Shown here: piece after piece, positions 19,833-29,617 of the stretch
Numbering within the stretch: position 1 is the first letter of the stretch
How the letters are laid out: each line of letters starts with the position of its first letter
Assembly: GCF_001429285.1 (NCBI RefSeq)
Contig: NZ_LMJJ01000012.1
Coordinates: 310,530-374,529, forward strand
Direction of reading: 5' to 3'
DNA length: 64,000 nt
DNA from: Ensifer sp. Root278
GTDB taxonomy: Bacteria > Pseudomonadota > Alphaproteobacteria > Rhizobiales > Rhizobiaceae
Program-made: the position numbers and the translations under genes
The notes under the pieces: model-generated
What the model was told of the DNA's origin: nothing
The model's input: only the letters and a program-made list of their open reading frames with translations
The model's database searches: none

Positions 19833-21268
19833 GCGGCGGGACGCCCTTCGAGCGGGAAGACCTTGGACGGGTTCAGGATCCATTGCGGATCGAAGGCGGC
19901 CCGTGCCGCCATCTGCTGGTCGAGGTCGATCCGGTTGTACTGGTGTAGCATGAGGTCCCGCTTTTCGATGCCCACGCCGTGCTCGCCCGTCAGGCAACCG
20001 CCGGCGTCAACACAGAGCTTGAGGATATCGTTGCCGGCGGCTTCGGCGCGCGCCGCATCCTCCGGGTCGTTGATGTTGTAGAGGATCAGCGGATGCATGT
20101 TGCCGTCGCCGGCGTGGAAGACATTGGCGACGCGCAGGCCGTAGCTCGCAACGATCTCACCGGTGCGACGCAGCACATGCGAAAGCTGGCTGAGCGGCAC
20201 CGTACCGTCCATGCAGATATAATCGGCGATGCGGCCGGTGGCGCCGAAGGCGGATTTCCGGCCTTTCCAGATCGCAGCCGCTTCCATGGCCGACTGGCAC
20301 TCTTTGATCGTCGCCACCCCATGACGGCGCGCGACCGCAACGATACCGGCAAGCGTCGCATCCATTTCCGGCTCGGAGCCTTCGACTTCGACGATCAACA
20401 GCGCTTCGACATCGAGCGGATAGCCGGCATGGGCGAAGGCTTCGCAGATCTCGATCGCCGGCTTGTCCATGAACTCGATCGCGACGGGGATGATACCGGA
20501 GCCGATGACATCGGCGACGCAAGCGCCGGCCGCTTCGGAAGAGGCAAAGCCGAAGAGCACGGGACGGGCACCCTCCGGCTTGGCGATCAACCGCACCGTC
20601 GCTTCGGTGACGATGCCGAGCTGCCCCTCGGAACCGCAGACGAGGCCGAGCAGATCGTAGCCCACCGAATCCAGCGCCTTGCCGCCGAGCTCGATAACCG
20701 TGCCATCGAACAGCACCATCTTCACGCCGAGCAGATTGTTGGTGGTAACGCCATATTTCAGGCAATGGGCGCCGCCGGAATTCATGCCGATGTTACCGCC
20801 GATCGTGCAGGCAAGCTGCGAACTCGGGTCCGGCGCATAGAAGAAACCGTCGGCGGAAACCGCCTCGGAAATATTGAGATTGGTGACGCCTGCCTGAACC
20901 GTCGCGGCGCGATTGAAGAGGTCGATATCGAGTATGCGCGACATCTTCGAAAGGCCGATGACGACCGCATCCTCCTGCGGGATGGCACCGCCCGAAAGCG
21001 AGGTTCCGGCGCCGCGCGGCACGACCGGGATGCCATAGCGGCTGCAATATTTGAGAAGGGCTGCGACCTGCTCGGTCGTCTCCGGCAGCGCGACGGCAAG
21101 CGGCATGCGACGATAGGCGATAAAGGCATCTGTCTCGAAGGGCTTCAGCCCGCGCTCGTCGCTGATCAGGCAGCCCTCGGGCAACAGGTCGGCGAGGTCG
21201 GCGACGATCTCGCGGCGCCGGGCGATAACAGCCTGTTTCGGTTGCAGAAAACCGATCGTCTCCGCCAT
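19829..21268 (-). CDS. glcD: Glycolate oxidase catalytic subunit GlcD
   Basis: A 479-residue FAD-linked oxidase and the catalytic subunit of glycolate dehydrogenase. It has the PCMH FAD domain (VVPRGAGTSLSGGA about 88-101; GNIGMNSGGAHCLKYG; GLVCGSEGQLGIVTEA) and the C-terminal FAD-oxidase domain with NVFHAGDGNMHP and LTGEHGVGIEK. The ATG at 21268 (MAETIGFLQPK) was chosen because GGGAGAAA lies just upstream; the frame is open to 21286. It is first in the glcD-glcE-membrane protein-glcF unit, divergent from a LysR regulator that may control it. Confidence 0.96.
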   Translation of the reverse strand: MAETIGFLQPKQAVIARRREIVADLADLLPEGCLISDERGLKPFETDAFIAYRRMPLAVALPETTEQVAALLKYCSRYGIPVVPRGAGTSLSGGAIPQEDAVVIGLSKMSRILDIDLFNRAATVQAGVTNLNISEAVSADGFFYAPDPSSQLACTIGGNIGMNSGGAHCLKYGVTTNNLLGVKMVLFDGTVIELGGKALDSVGYDLLGLVCGSEGQLGIVTEATVRLIAKPEGARPVLFGFASSEAAGACVADVIGSGIIPVAIEFMDKPAIEICEAFAHAGYPLDVEALLIVEVEGSEPEMDATLAGIVAVARRHGVATIKECQSAMEAAAIWKGRKSAFGATGRIADYICMDGTVPLSQLSHVLRRTGEIVASYGLRVANVFHAGDGNMHPLILYNINDPEDAARAEAAGNDILKLCVDAGGCLTGEHGVGIEKRDLMLHQYNRIDLDQQMAARAAFDPQWILNPSKVFPLEGRPAA

Positions 21269-21374
21269 CAGTTTCTCCCGCCGCATGTAAATTGGTCTAT
21301 TTTCTTTACCACTAGGCTAGAGTCCCTGCAAATGCTATTGAGCTTTTCCGTTTTGGAAATAATGGCAACGATTG

Positions 21375-22271
21375 ATGACGAATTTAGGCGATCTTGAGAT
21401 TTTTGCACGGGTCGTTTCCACCGGCAGTATGTCGGCAGCGGGGCGGGCGCTGGGGTTTTCCCCAGCTGTGATCTCCAAGCGCATCAAGAGGCTCGAAGAT
21501 CGCCTCGGAACGCGGCTGTTGCAGCGCACGACACGCCAGATCTCTCTGACCGAAGCCGGCCAGGGGTTCTACGATCGCGTACTTGGCATTCTCTCGGGCA
21601 TCGAGGAGGCCGAGGCCTATGCCTCCGGACGCTCATCGCATGCGCTCGGCGTGCTCAGAATTTCAGCGCCAACTTCCTTCGGCCGGATGCACATCGCGCC
21701 GCATCTGACGAAGTTCATGAAGGACCATCCGGACCTGAAACTGCACATCGTGCTGACGGACGAATTCACGGATATCGTCGCGGAAGGCTTCGACATGGCG
21801 GTCAGGATCGGCGAATTGGTAGACTCATCCCTGGTGGCAAGGAAGCTTGCGCCGGTGCGGCGGCTTCTCTGCGCCTCGCCGGAATACATCGCCCGCAATG
21901 GCGAACCGAAGGAGATCGGCGACCTCGCAGACCATCTCTGCCTGCCGGCGCACAACAACGACAACTGGAAGCTCGAAGGGCCGGAAGGCGCGCTGGTCTG
22001 GCACCCGGAGGGGCCGCTCGTGACCAATTCCTCCGAGATCGTGCGCGCCGCCGTCATCGCCGGCGCGGGCATTGCGCTGCGCTCCACCTGGGACATCGGC
22101 CCGGAATTGCGCAGCGGCCAGCTGGTACAGGTGCTGCCGCAATGGGAGGGTTCGAAGCAACTGACGCTCTCGGCCGTTTACCCGAGCCGGCAGTTCCTGC
22201 CGGCCAAGGTGCGCCTTTTCATCGACTACCTGGCCGGGCTTTACGGGCCGATCCCCTATTGGGAGCAGTAG
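21375..22271 (+). CDS. LysR-family regulator divergent from glcD
   Basis: A 298-residue LysR-type regulator with a winged helix-turn-helix at residues 1-60 (LEIFARVVSTGSMSAAGRALGFSPAVISKRIKRLE as successive segments) and a periplasmic-binding-like effector domain. It belongs to the group that regulates neighbouring metabolic genes. The intergenic gap to glcD is about 106 bp, the usual arrangement for a LysR protein controlling the divergent operon; control by glycolate or glyoxylate is an inference. The start ATG at 21375 is preceded by a TTG in frame. The gene ends just before the triple palindromic repeat. Confidence 0.9.
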   Translation: MTNLGDLEIFARVVSTGSMSAAGRALGFSPAVISKRIKRLEDRLGTRLLQRTTRQISLTEAGQGFYDRVLGILSGIEEAEAYASGRSSHALGVLRISAPTSFGRMHIAPHLTKFMKDHPDLKLHIVLTDEFTDIVAEGFDMAVRIGELVDSSLVARKLAPVRRLLCASPEYIARNGEPKEIGDLADHLCLPAHNNDNWKLEGPEGALVWHPEGPLVTNSSEIVRAAVIAGAGIALRSTWDIGPELRSGQLVQVLPQWEGSKQLTLSAVYPSRQFLPAKVRLFIDYLAGLYGPIPYWEQ

Positions 22272-22282
22272 TTTTGTTTCTG

Positions 22283-22431
22283 GCAACTCCGGACGCAAAA
22301 CCGCTGCACACTTTGCTGGAATTGCCTGTTTCTCGCAATTCCGGACGTATGACCGCTGCACACTTTTGCTGGAATTGCTTGTTTCTCGCAATTCCCGACG
22401 CAAAACCGCTGCACACTTTTGTTGGAATTGC
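22283..22431. repeat. Three tandem copies of a 53-bp palindromic repeat
   Basis: Copies at 22283-22325, 22335-22378 and 22388-22431 are separated by 9-bp spacers ending GTTTCTC, giving a period of 52-53 bp. Each copy starts with GCAATTCC (GCAACTCC in copy 1), ends GGAATTGC, and contains an inner pair GCAAAA/TTTTGC around CCGCTGCACAC. Each could fold into a hairpin with a small internal bulge. The central motif resembles the common rhizobial palindromic repeats that contain AAAACCGC and CACACTTTT. The array fills the gap between two convergent genes and its last base touches the DUF3422 stop codon. Confidence 0.9.
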
Positions 22432-23706
22432 TTACTTGTGCTCACCTTCCTCGTGATGGCGGCGGATGCGGCGCACGATCAGCCAGACGCCGGCAACGGC
22501 GAAGGGAACGGCAAGGCCAGTCAAGAGGCCCGGATCGATCGGCAGCTCGTGGCTGACGGCCTTGGCGAGATAGCCGAACAGGCCAACGACGTAGTAGGAA
22601 ATGGCGGCGACCGACAGGCCTTCGACGGTCTGCTGCAGGCGTAGCTGCAGCTTGGCGCGCCGGTCCATCGAGTTCAAAAGCGCGCTGTTCTGCCGTTCGA
22701 GCTCAACATCGACCCAGCTTCTGAGAAGAGCGGTGGCGCGGGCGAGCTTGCGCGACAGGTTGGCCTGGCGCTCCTCGACCGACTGGCAGGTGCGCATCGC
22801 CGGCGCGAGGCGTCGTTCGAGGAAGGTACCGATGGTCTCGTAGCCCGGAAGCGGCGTCTCGGAGAGCGTGCGAATGCGCTCCTGCACGATGCCGTAATAG
22901 GCGCGGCTGGCGCCGAAGCGATAGAGGCTGAGCGCGGCACCCGCCTCGAGGTCGGCGGCAAGCCGGGTGATCTCGGCCAGCATGTCGTCGGCCTCCTCGC
23001 GCACATTTTCCTTCATGCGCTGGGTGATTCCGGTCAAGCCATCCTCGGTCCGGCGGATCTCCGGCGACAGCGACTGGGCGAGCGGCAGGCCCATCATCGC
23101 CAGTGTCCGGTAGGTCTCGATATCGAGCAGGCGCTGAATGAGCGCGCCGGTGCCTGCCTCGGTCATGCCACGGTCGATGACCAGTATCTGGGTCAGGCCG
23201 TCGCCGTTCTGGCGGAAGTCGGTGACGATTACCGCCTGGCCGTTCTTGGTTTCGCTGTAGCAGAGGCTCGTCGGATCGAAGAGCCCGATCGCGTCACGGG
23301 TTTCGGGCGTGTCCGGCCGGATCTCCAGGCGGATGCCCGAGATCAGCGAGCCCGGCGGCGAAAAGCCGTCGCCGAAGGGATGGATCGGCACCTCGCCGCC
23401 GAACTGCTCCGGCGGCGGCGCATCCCAGAAGTAGGTGGAGAACTCGGTGTGACGCTCCCAACGCAACGTGCCCTGCCCCCAGGGCATTGCATGATGGTTC
23501 GCGTCCCGCCCCGGCGGTGCGATGCCGCGTGCGCGCGACAGCTCCGACAACACGGCATGATCGACGATCGAGCCGCCATCCGTCAGGAAGGCGAGCTGAA
23601 AGATCACCCGCGGCGTGGTGACCAGCGCATAGGGGCGCGAATGAACCTCGCCCAAGGCCAAGGCGCGCATCGGCGCCACCGGAAATGCAAAACTACCCTT
23701 TGCCAT
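22432..23706 (-). CDS. DUF3422 family membrane protein
   Basis: A 424-residue protein of the DUF3422 family, common in alphaproteobacteria and of unknown function. The conserved opening is PMRALALGEVHSRPYALV (residues 12-29), and the middle holds a WDAPPPEQFGG motif. Two hydrophobic helices close to the C-terminus (about 365-385 and 393-415) anchor it in the membrane; the large N-terminal part is probably cytoplasmic. The stop codon abuts the triple repeat. It is divergent from the GntR regulator. Confidence 0.88.
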   Translation of the reverse strand: MAKGSFAFPVAPMRALALGEVHSRPYALVTTPRVIFQLAFLTDGGSIVDHAVLSELSRARGIAPPGRDANHHAMPWGQGTLRWERHTEFSTYFWDAPPPEQFGGEVPIHPFGDGFSPPGSLISGIRLEIRPDTPETRDAIGLFDPTSLCYSETKNGQAVIVTDFRQNGDGLTQILVIDRGMTEAGTGALIQRLLDIETYRTLAMMGLPLAQSLSPEIRRTEDGLTGITQRMKENVREEADDMLAEITRLAADLEAGAALSLYRFGASRAYYGIVQERIRTLSETPLPGYETIGTFLERRLAPAMRTCQSVEERQANLSRKLARATALLRSWVDVELERQNSALLNSMDRRAKLQLRLQQTVEGLSVAAISYYVVGLFGYLAKAVSHELPIDPGLLTGLAVPFAVAGVWLIVRRIRRHHEEGEHK

Positions 23707-23979
23707 GAAGCGCTCTTGTCCCCCTCACGCGTTCATCACGACTCTCTTATCAATCGAACGAGCAAAAGAAAAAGGACGCATTGCCGCAGTTTGACTTTTG
23801 TCAGCCGCACAAAGTGGACAAGCAAATTGACCACTTGCCGCCGGCTGCCTAGATTGCGGCGCAGAGCGGTGCGAGCAACCTAGGCCGGATTTCCGTCCCC
23901 TCCCGCTCTAACCTATGAGAATCATGATCAATTTTGGGCCGAAAAGACCGAAATTCATCGTGATCCGGGAGACCAAGAC

Positions 23980-24768
23980 GTGACCGACGACCAGATCGAC
24001 CTCTTCGCCCGCATCAGCCACAGCCGCACGGCGGACGAAGTCGTGCATCAGATCGAGCTCCTTATCCTCGAAGGCGTGCTGCGCGACGGCGATCGTTTAC
24101 CGGGCGAAAGGGAGCTTTCCAAACGCTTCGACGTATCGAGGCCGATCCTGCGCGAGGCGCTCAAGGAACTCGAAGGACGCGGCCTGGTCGAAAGCCACCA
24201 TGGCGGCGGCACCTTCGTCGCCGATGTCGTAGGGAAGATTTTCTCCAGGCCGCTGATCGACCTGATTGCCCGTCATCACAAGGCGACCCAGGATTATCTC
24301 GAATACCGGCGCGAGCTGGAGGGCCTGACCGCAGAACTGGCCGCCACCCGCGCCACGGATTTCGACCGGGACATCCTGACCAGGATCATCGAGCGCATGC
24401 GTACAGCGCACGCCGCCGGCGACTTCGAGGCGGAGCTCGAGGCCGATATCGAGCTGCACCAGGCAATCGGTGAGAGCGCCCACAACATCATCCTGATGCA
24501 TACGCTGCGCGCCTGTTATCGGCTGCTTCAGCAGGGCATCTTCTTTCACCGCAACTCGGTTTTCGATGCACCGGGCGCGCGCGATCGGCTGCTTGGCCAG
24601 CACGAGGCGATCTACGACGCGATCATGGCGAGGGATCCGGCGAAAGCAAAGGCCGCGTCGCAGAACCATATCGACTTCGTTGCCGCCGCAACCCGCGAGG
24701 CGGAGCGCACCGGCGAATGGAACCGTATCGCCCGCCTGCGCTTGCAGCAGCGCGACCGCGCGAACTGA
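23980..24768 (+). CDS. GntR-family (FadR/FCD subfamily) regulator
   Basis: A 262-residue regulator with a GTG start at 23980. The winged helix-turn-helix (RLPGERELSKRFDVSRPILREALKELEGRG in successive segments, about 35-65) is followed by an FCD ligand domain whose metal-binding residues appear in the ADIELHQAIGE, GQHEAIYDAI and SQNHIDFV segments. The layout resembles PdhR/LldR/GlcC regulators of lactate, pyruvate and glycolate use. Because the glc cluster is only 3-7 kb away it could be its regulator, but no operator was identified, so this is only a suggestion. Confidence 0.88.
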   Translation: MTDDQIDLFARISHSRTADEVVHQIELLILEGVLRDGDRLPGERELSKRFDVSRPILREALKELEGRGLVESHHGGGTFVADVVGKIFSRPLIDLIARHHKATQDYLEYRRELEGLTAELAATRATDFDRDILTRIIERMRTAHAAGDFEAELEADIELHQAIGESAHNIILMHTLRACYRLLQQGIFFHRNSVFDAPGARDRLLGQHEAIYDAIMARDPAKAKAASQNHIDFVAAATREAERTGEWNRIARLRLQQRDRAN

Positions 24769-24926
24769 CGGAGCAGGCCTACGCCCACTTGCCCGCGATT
24801 GGCAAACCGACGCGGAAACACCATATTCTGTCGTATCTGAACCACAGTTCAGCGGAAAGCTGACTGCATATCCGGCTGCCCAATTGCCGTAACATTTACA
24901 CGCAACAGGACGCTGCCATACTCGCT

Positions 24927-25481
24927 TTGACAGAAAACAAGAACACTGATTCGCTGAGAGGAGCGCTGACGACCTTGAACTTCTTGAACAGACTCACATC
25001 CGATGTCCAATTGATGCTGCGCCGCCCGGCGCGCATGCAATATGCCGCGCTCTGCTATCGGATCCGCAAGAAGACCAAGGCCCTCGAAATCCTCATGATC
25101 ACCAGCCGTGACACCGGCCGCTGGGTCATTCCCAAGGGATGGCCGATGCAGGGCAAGCGCGCCCACGAGGTGGCCGAGCGGGAGGCCTATGAAGAGGCCG
25201 GCGTCAAAGGGCATGTGCAGAAGTCGACGATCGGATACTATCTTTACCAGAAGCGCATGGACCATGGCCTGAAGATCTCGGTCAAGGTGCAGGTTCATGC
25301 CCTCGAAGTCGACGACCTCTGCAAGCACTTCCCCGAGGAAGGCCGCAGGCAGCTCGAATGGGTCGACTACAAGGAGGCTGCTTCACGGGTGGCAGAGCCG
25401 TCGCTGAAGGACCTCATTCTCGCCTTCGGCGAACGCATGGCAGCACCGTCTGCGCCGATGCCGAAGGCTGCGATCGGCTAG
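24927..25481 (+). CDS. Nudix hydrolase, diphosphoinositol-polyphosphate-phosphohydrolase-like
   Basis: A 184-residue cytoplasmic Nudix protein. The Nudix box runs from about residue 72 and ends REAYEEAGV; the preceding PKGWPMQGK is typical of the DIPP-like rhizobial group. In the first part of the box the usual glutamate after GX5 is lysine, while the catalytic REXXEE core is intact. It should hydrolyse a nucleoside diphosphate linked to another group; the substrate is unknown. The start is uncertain: TTG at 24927 gives this length, but GAGAGGAG at 24956-24963 could serve a TTG at 24975. Confidence 0.85.
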   Translation: MTENKNTDSLRGALTTLNFLNRLTSDVQLMLRRPARMQYAALCYRIRKKTKALEILMITSRDTGRWVIPKGWPMQGKRAHEVAEREAYEEAGVKGHVQKSTIGYYLYQKRMDHGLKISVKVQVHALEVDDLCKHFPEEGRRQLEWVDYKEAASRVAEPSLKDLILAFGERMAAPSAPMPKAAIG

Positions 25482-25603
25482 CCTTCGAGATGATCCTCAG
25501 GGGCATCCAATGCCCTGAATACGGGTTCCCGGCGCGCGCAACGCCAATGTCCATCAAATCCACTTGAAAGCGTGTTGCAGTGGCCTTAGTGGCCATTGTG
25601 ACA

Positions 25604-27124
25604 ATGGAGTTCCAGGCAGTGGCACAGCCGCGCTTACGCCTCGCAAAACAGACGCTCGACAAAGACCTCGACAAGCTCAGTCTTGCCGAAGAGGCGTCGC
25701 AGCATGTCCGCCGCAGCCTGGCGGCGCCGGCGCTCGCCGGCCTATTTCTGCTGCTCAGCATGGCCTTTGCCGCGAGTTTCGTGACCCATTCCGCGAGCGC
25801 GCCGATCATCATCGCCGCGGCAGCGATCGCCGGCTACATGGCCATGAACATCGGCGCCAACGACGTGACCAACAACGTTGGTGCGGCCGTCGGCGCCAAA
25901 GCGATGTCGATGGCGACGGCGCTCATCATCGCTGCCATCTTCGAGATCGCCGGCGCGATGCTTGCCGGGCGCGAGGTCGCGCTGACGATCGAAGCAGGCA
26001 TCGTCTACGGCGAAGATGTGCTCGGCCCGCAAGCGATCATCTGGATCATGATGTCGGCACTCGCTTCGGCTGCGGCCTGGATCAATATCGCCACCTATTC
26101 AGGGGCGCCTGTATCCACCACACACTCGATCATCGGCGGCATCGTCGGCGCCGGCATTGCCGCGGCCGGTTTTTCCAGCGTCCAATGGTGGTCGCTTGCC
26201 GGCATCACTTTGAGCTGGTCGGTCTCGCCGCTTCTCGGCGGCGCAATTGCCGCCGCATTCCTCGCCTTCCTCAAGGAATTCATCATCTACCGCGAGGACA
26301 AGATCGCTGCCGCAAGGCGATGGATGCCGGTCATTCTCAGTGTCACCGCGGGCTGCTTCACCGCATACCTCGCGGAGATTGCCCTAGTTCAGGTTGCGGC
26401 AATCTCTTTGCCAACAGGACTCAGCCTGGGCGTCATCATCGGTACTGCCGTCTATTTCCTGACCAAGCCGTGGATCTACAAACAGTCAGAGGGGCTGGAC
26501 AACCGCAACCAGTCACTTCGCAAACTATTTCGCGCGCCGCTCATTCTGGCTGCAGCACTTCTCTCCTTCGCGCATGGCGCCAACGACGTCTCCAACGCAA
26601 TCGGCCCGTTATCCGCGATCGTTTCGGCCCTGGACGGCGTCATCACCACGGAGAAATCGCCGGCTCCCTTGTGGGAACTGGCGATCGGCGCGCTCGGCAT
26701 TTCGATCGGTCTTCTGCTCTATGGCCCGAAGCTTATCCGCGTCGTCGGTCAGGAAATCACCAAGCTCAATCCGATGCGCGCCTTCTGCGTCGCGCTCGCC
26801 ACCGCGGTCACGGTGCTTTTGGCATCGGCGCTCGGACTGCCGATCAGTTCGACCCACACGGCCGTTGGTGCCGTCTTCGGCGTCGGCTTCTTCCGTGAAT
26901 GGTACATCCGCAATTCCAAGCGTCGCCTACAATATGTCCGACAGCGCACAGGGCAGGCCGACTTCATGGAAACGGAAGAAACCAACTTCGCCGAAGTCCG
27001 GCGCCGGCGCCTTGTACGCCGTTCGCATTTCCTGACGATCGTCGGCGCCTGGGTCATCACCGTTCCCGCCTCGGCCGCGCTATCGGCCGTCCTCTACCTC
27101 ATCCTCTCCAGCATTTTCATGTGA
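25604..27124 (+). CDS. pit: Inorganic phosphate transporter, PHO4/Pit family
   Basis: A 506-residue inner membrane symporter for phosphate (often as a metal-phosphate complex). It has about 10-12 hydrophobic helices and the two PHO4 signature repeats, [18 protein letters not shown] (about 85-102) and [15 protein letters not shown] (about 325-339), from the ancient internal duplication of the family. The ATG at 25604 was chosen; the frame is open 24 bases further. In rhizobia a pit gene is often preceded by a phoU-like gene; here the upstream gene is a Nudix hydrolase. rsmE starts 10 bp downstream and may be co-transcribed. Confidence 0.92.
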   Translation: MEFQAVAQPRLRLAKQTLDKDLDKLSLAEEASQHVRRSLAAPALAGLFLLLSMAFAASFVTHSASAPIIIAAAAIAGYMAMNIGANDVTNNVGAAVGAKAMSMATALIIAAIFEIAGAMLAGREVALTIEAGIVYGEDVLGPQAIIWIMMSALASAAAWINIATYSGAPVSTTHSIIGGIVGAGIAAAGFSSVQWWSLAGITLSWSVSPLLGGAIAAAFLAFLKEFIIYREDKIAAARRWMPVILSVTAGCFTAYLAEIALVQVAAISLPTGLSLGVIIGTAVYFLTKPWIYKQSEGLDNRNQSLRKLFRAPLILAAALLSFAHGANDVSNAIGPLSAIVSALDGVITTEKSPAPLWELAIGALGISIGLLLYGPKLIRVVGQEITKLNPMRAFCVALATAVTVLLASALGLPISSTHTAVGAVFGVGFFREWYIRNSKRRLQYVRQRTGQADFMETEETNFAEVRRRRLVRRSHFLTIVGAWVITVPASAALSAVLYLILSSIFM

Positions 27125-27134
27125 AGGCCCCGAT

Positions 27135-27872
27135 ATGCGCGCCAATTTTCGCATGCAGCGACTGTTCGTCGAACATACCCTCAATGCGGGCTCCGCCCAC
27201 GAGGCGACCAAGGAGCAGTTCAACTACCTGGTCAACGTTCTTCGCTATGAGGAAGGCTCCTCGATCCTCGTCTTCAACGGACGTGACGGCGAGTGGCGTG
27301 CGGAACTCTCCTTCGCCAGCAAGAAGAAGCTGGTGCTGACCGCTGTCGAGCAGACGCGCCCGCAGCCCGAACCTTGCGATCTTGTCTATCTTTTCGCGCC
27401 GCTGAAGGTCGGCAGGCTCGACTATCTCGTGCAGAAGGCCGTCGAAATGGGCGCAGGCGTGCTGCAGCCGGTCATGACGCAGCATGTGCAGGGCAAGCTC
27501 GGCAGCATCGAGCGCGTGCGCGCCAACGTCATCGAGGCGGCCGAACAATGCGGCGTGCTCGGCATTCCCGATGTCGAGGAGCCGCGACGACTGGAGGACG
27601 TGCTGGCCACCTGGCCCACCGACCGACGCATCATCTTCTGCGACGAAGGCAGCGACAGCCAGAACCCGTTGCCAATTCTCGCCGCCGTCAAGGAGAAGAA
27701 ACTCGCTTTGCTGATCGGTCCGGAAGGCGGTTTCTCCGAGACAGAGCGAACGTTGCTGCGCAGCCTCGATTTCGTCAGCAGCATTCCGCTTGGACCGCGG
27801 ATCCTCAGGGCCGACACCGCCGCTGTCGCAGCCATGGCGGTCATCCAGGCGACTGTCGGCGACTGGCGATAG
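27135..27872 (+). CDS. rsmE: 16S rRNA (uracil-1498-N3)-methyltransferase
   Basis: A 245-residue SPOUT-fold methyltransferase that modifies U1498 in 16S rRNA. It starts [14 protein letters not shown] and shows the N-terminal PUA-like part with HLxxVLR-type sequence ([13 protein letters not shown]), then the knot motifs [13 protein letters not shown] (about 193-205) and [19 protein letters not shown], where S-adenosylmethionine binds. It lies 10 bp after the phosphate transporter gene and about 260 bp before gshA; the rsmE-gshA order is familiar from rhizobia. Confidence 0.95.
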   Translation: MRANFRMQRLFVEHTLNAGSAHEATKEQFNYLVNVLRYEEGSSILVFNGRDGEWRAELSFASKKKLVLTAVEQTRPQPEPCDLVYLFAPLKVGRLDYLVQKAVEMGAGVLQPVMTQHVQGKLGSIERVRANVIEAAEQCGVLGIPDVEEPRRLEDVLATWPTDRRIIFCDEGSDSQNPLPILAAVKEKKLALLIGPEGGFSETERTLLRSLDFVSSIPLGPRILRADTAAVAAMAVIQATVGDWR

Positions 27873-28130
27873 CCGGTCGCTCCGCAGCAAACCGGGAGCC
27901 GCTCGTTCTCCTAGAAGATGGCTCCTAGAAGAAGGGGACCTCTCAACACAGGGTATGGCTGGGTCGACGATACCCAGTTCCACGGAGCTTGCTCCAGCGC
28001 AAGCAATCGTCCTACTTTTTTTGATGAGATCTTGAAAGAAATTGACTTGCACCGCACCTGAATACGGTTCAAGCAGCCTTCATCAACTCCCGCTATCCAG
28101 TGGGAGCCGCCCAAACAAAAGAAGACGCTC

Positions 28131-29504
28131 ATGGCCCGAGATACCACCGACCAGACGCCGGTAACCTCTGTCGCTGACCTGACCGCCTATCTGGCAGAAG
28201 GTTCGAAACCGGAGGAGCGGTTCCGGATCGGCACGGAGCACGAAAAGTTCGCCTTCTTTAAGGCGGACAACAGCCCCGTCCCCTATTTCGGCGAGGCCAG
28301 CATCCAGGCGCTTCTGAATGGAATGGCCGCAAAGAGCGGCTGGGAACCGATCGTCGACCAAGGCAACATCATCGGCCTTGCCGAGCAGTCGGGCAATGGC
28401 GCGATCTCGCTGGAGCCGGGCGGCCAGTTCGAGCTTTCCGGAGCGCCGCTCGAAAACCTGCACCAGACCTGCAAGGAATCGAACCAGCATTTGGCGGTTC
28501 TGCGCGAAGTCGCCGAACCGCTCGGCATCCGTTTCCTCGGCATCGGCGGCAGCCCGAAGTGGACCTTCGCCGAGACACCGCGCATGCCGAAATCGCGCTA
28601 TGGCATCATGAGCCGCTACATGCCCAAGGTCGGCACCAGGGGCCTCGACATGATGTACCGCACCTGCACGATCCAGGTGAATCTCGACTTTTCCTCCGAA
28701 GAGGACATGCGCCGCAAGATGCAGGTGTCCTTGAAGCTGCAGCCGCTTTCGACGGCGCTGTTTGCGAGCTCGCCCTTTACCGACGGTAAGCCGAACGGGC
28801 TGCTCTCCTGGCGCGGCGATATCTGGCGCGACACCGACAACCAGCGCGCCGGCCTGCTGCCCTCCGCCTTCCGTCCGGATTTCGGCTTTGCCGACTATGT
28901 CGAATGGGCGCTCGACGTGCCGATGTATTTCGTCGTGCGCGACGGCCACTACCATGACTGTACCCACGTCACCTTCCGCCAGTTCATGGGCGGCGCGCTG
29001 AAGGGCGAGATCGCCGACTGGCAGCCGAACATGGGCGACTGGACCAACCATCTTTCGACGCTGTTCCCCGACGTTCGGCTGAAGCGCTTCCTCGAAATGC
29101 GCGGCGCCGACGGCGGCCCGTGGCGGCGGATCTGTGCGCTGCCGGCCTTCTGGGTCGGCCTGCTCTATGATCGCGAAGCGCTCGATGCCGCCGAGACCCT
29201 GACCCGCGACTGGACCCTCGAAGAGGTGAGCGCGATGCGCGACGCCGTGCCCGTACAGGCGCTCGCGACAAAATTCCGCACAGGCAACCTCTACGACATT
29301 GCCCGTGAGGTCATCGCCATTTCGCGCGGCGGCCTGAAGCGCCGCAACCGGCTGAACGGCGACGGCGTCGACGAAAGCCAGTTCCTCGCGCCGCTCGACG
29401 AGGTGCTCGCCAAGAAGGTGACGCTCGCCGAAGATCTGCTGGCACTCTACAATGGTCGCTGGAACGGCTCGGTCGATCCGGTTTTCGCCGAATACCAATA
29501 TTGA
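28131..29504 (+). CDS. gshA: Glutamate-cysteine ligase (plant/rhizobial type)
   Basis: A 457-residue ligase that joins glutamate and cysteine, the first step of glutathione synthesis. It belongs to the class found in alphaproteobacteria and plants: FRIGTEHEKFAFF near residues 33-45, NGAISLEPGGQFELSGAPL near 90-108, the TCTIQVNLDF metal/substrate stretch near 178-187, and RGLD/FGFADYVEW segments. Glutathione is needed in rhizobia for stress resistance and symbiosis. It lies in a block with katA and oxyR 3-6 kb away, consistent with a redox role. It follows rsmE after about 260 non-coding bases. Confidence 0.95.
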   Translation: MARDTTDQTPVTSVADLTAYLAEGSKPEERFRIGTEHEKFAFFKADNSPVPYFGEASIQALLNGMAAKSGWEPIVDQGNIIGLAEQSGNGAISLEPGGQFELSGAPLENLHQTCKESNQHLAVLREVAEPLGIRFLGIGGSPKWTFAETPRMPKSRYGIMSRYMPKVGTRGLDMMYRTCTIQVNLDFSSEEDMRRKMQVSLKLQPLSTALFASSPFTDGKPNGLLSWRGDIWRDTDNQRAGLLPSAFRPDFGFADYVEWALDVPMYFVVRDGHYHDCTHVTFRQFMGGALKGEIADWQPNMGDWTNHLSTLFPDVRLKRFLEMRGADGGPWRRICALPAFWVGLLYDREALDAAETLTRDWTLEEVSAMRDAVPVQALATKFRTGNLYDIAREVIAISRGGLKRRNRLNGDGVDESQFLAPLDEVLAKKVTLAEDLLALYNGRWNGSVDPVFAEYQY

Positions 29505-29617
29505 GGCGCCCGCCAGGCGCCCTTAAAAAGCGGTTTCCAGCCCCCGATTTCCCGTTATAGTGCAAGGATATGCGTCGCTTACAGCGCCGCGCGTCGAGAT
29601 GCCGAAGGGGAACTGGG

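Noticed and set aside
22283..22431. CRISPR array
   Set aside because: The repeats are palindromic over their whole length, the spacers are only 9 bp and are nearly identical, and there are no cas genes.
28030..28075. Sigma-70 promoter upstream of gshA starting with TTGACT
   Set aside because: No suitable -10 lies at 16-18 bp from the TTGACT sequence.
29505..29531. Terminator after gshA
   Set aside because: The arms GGCGCC/GGCGCC are self-complementary and short, and an A-run instead of a T-run follows on the plus strand.
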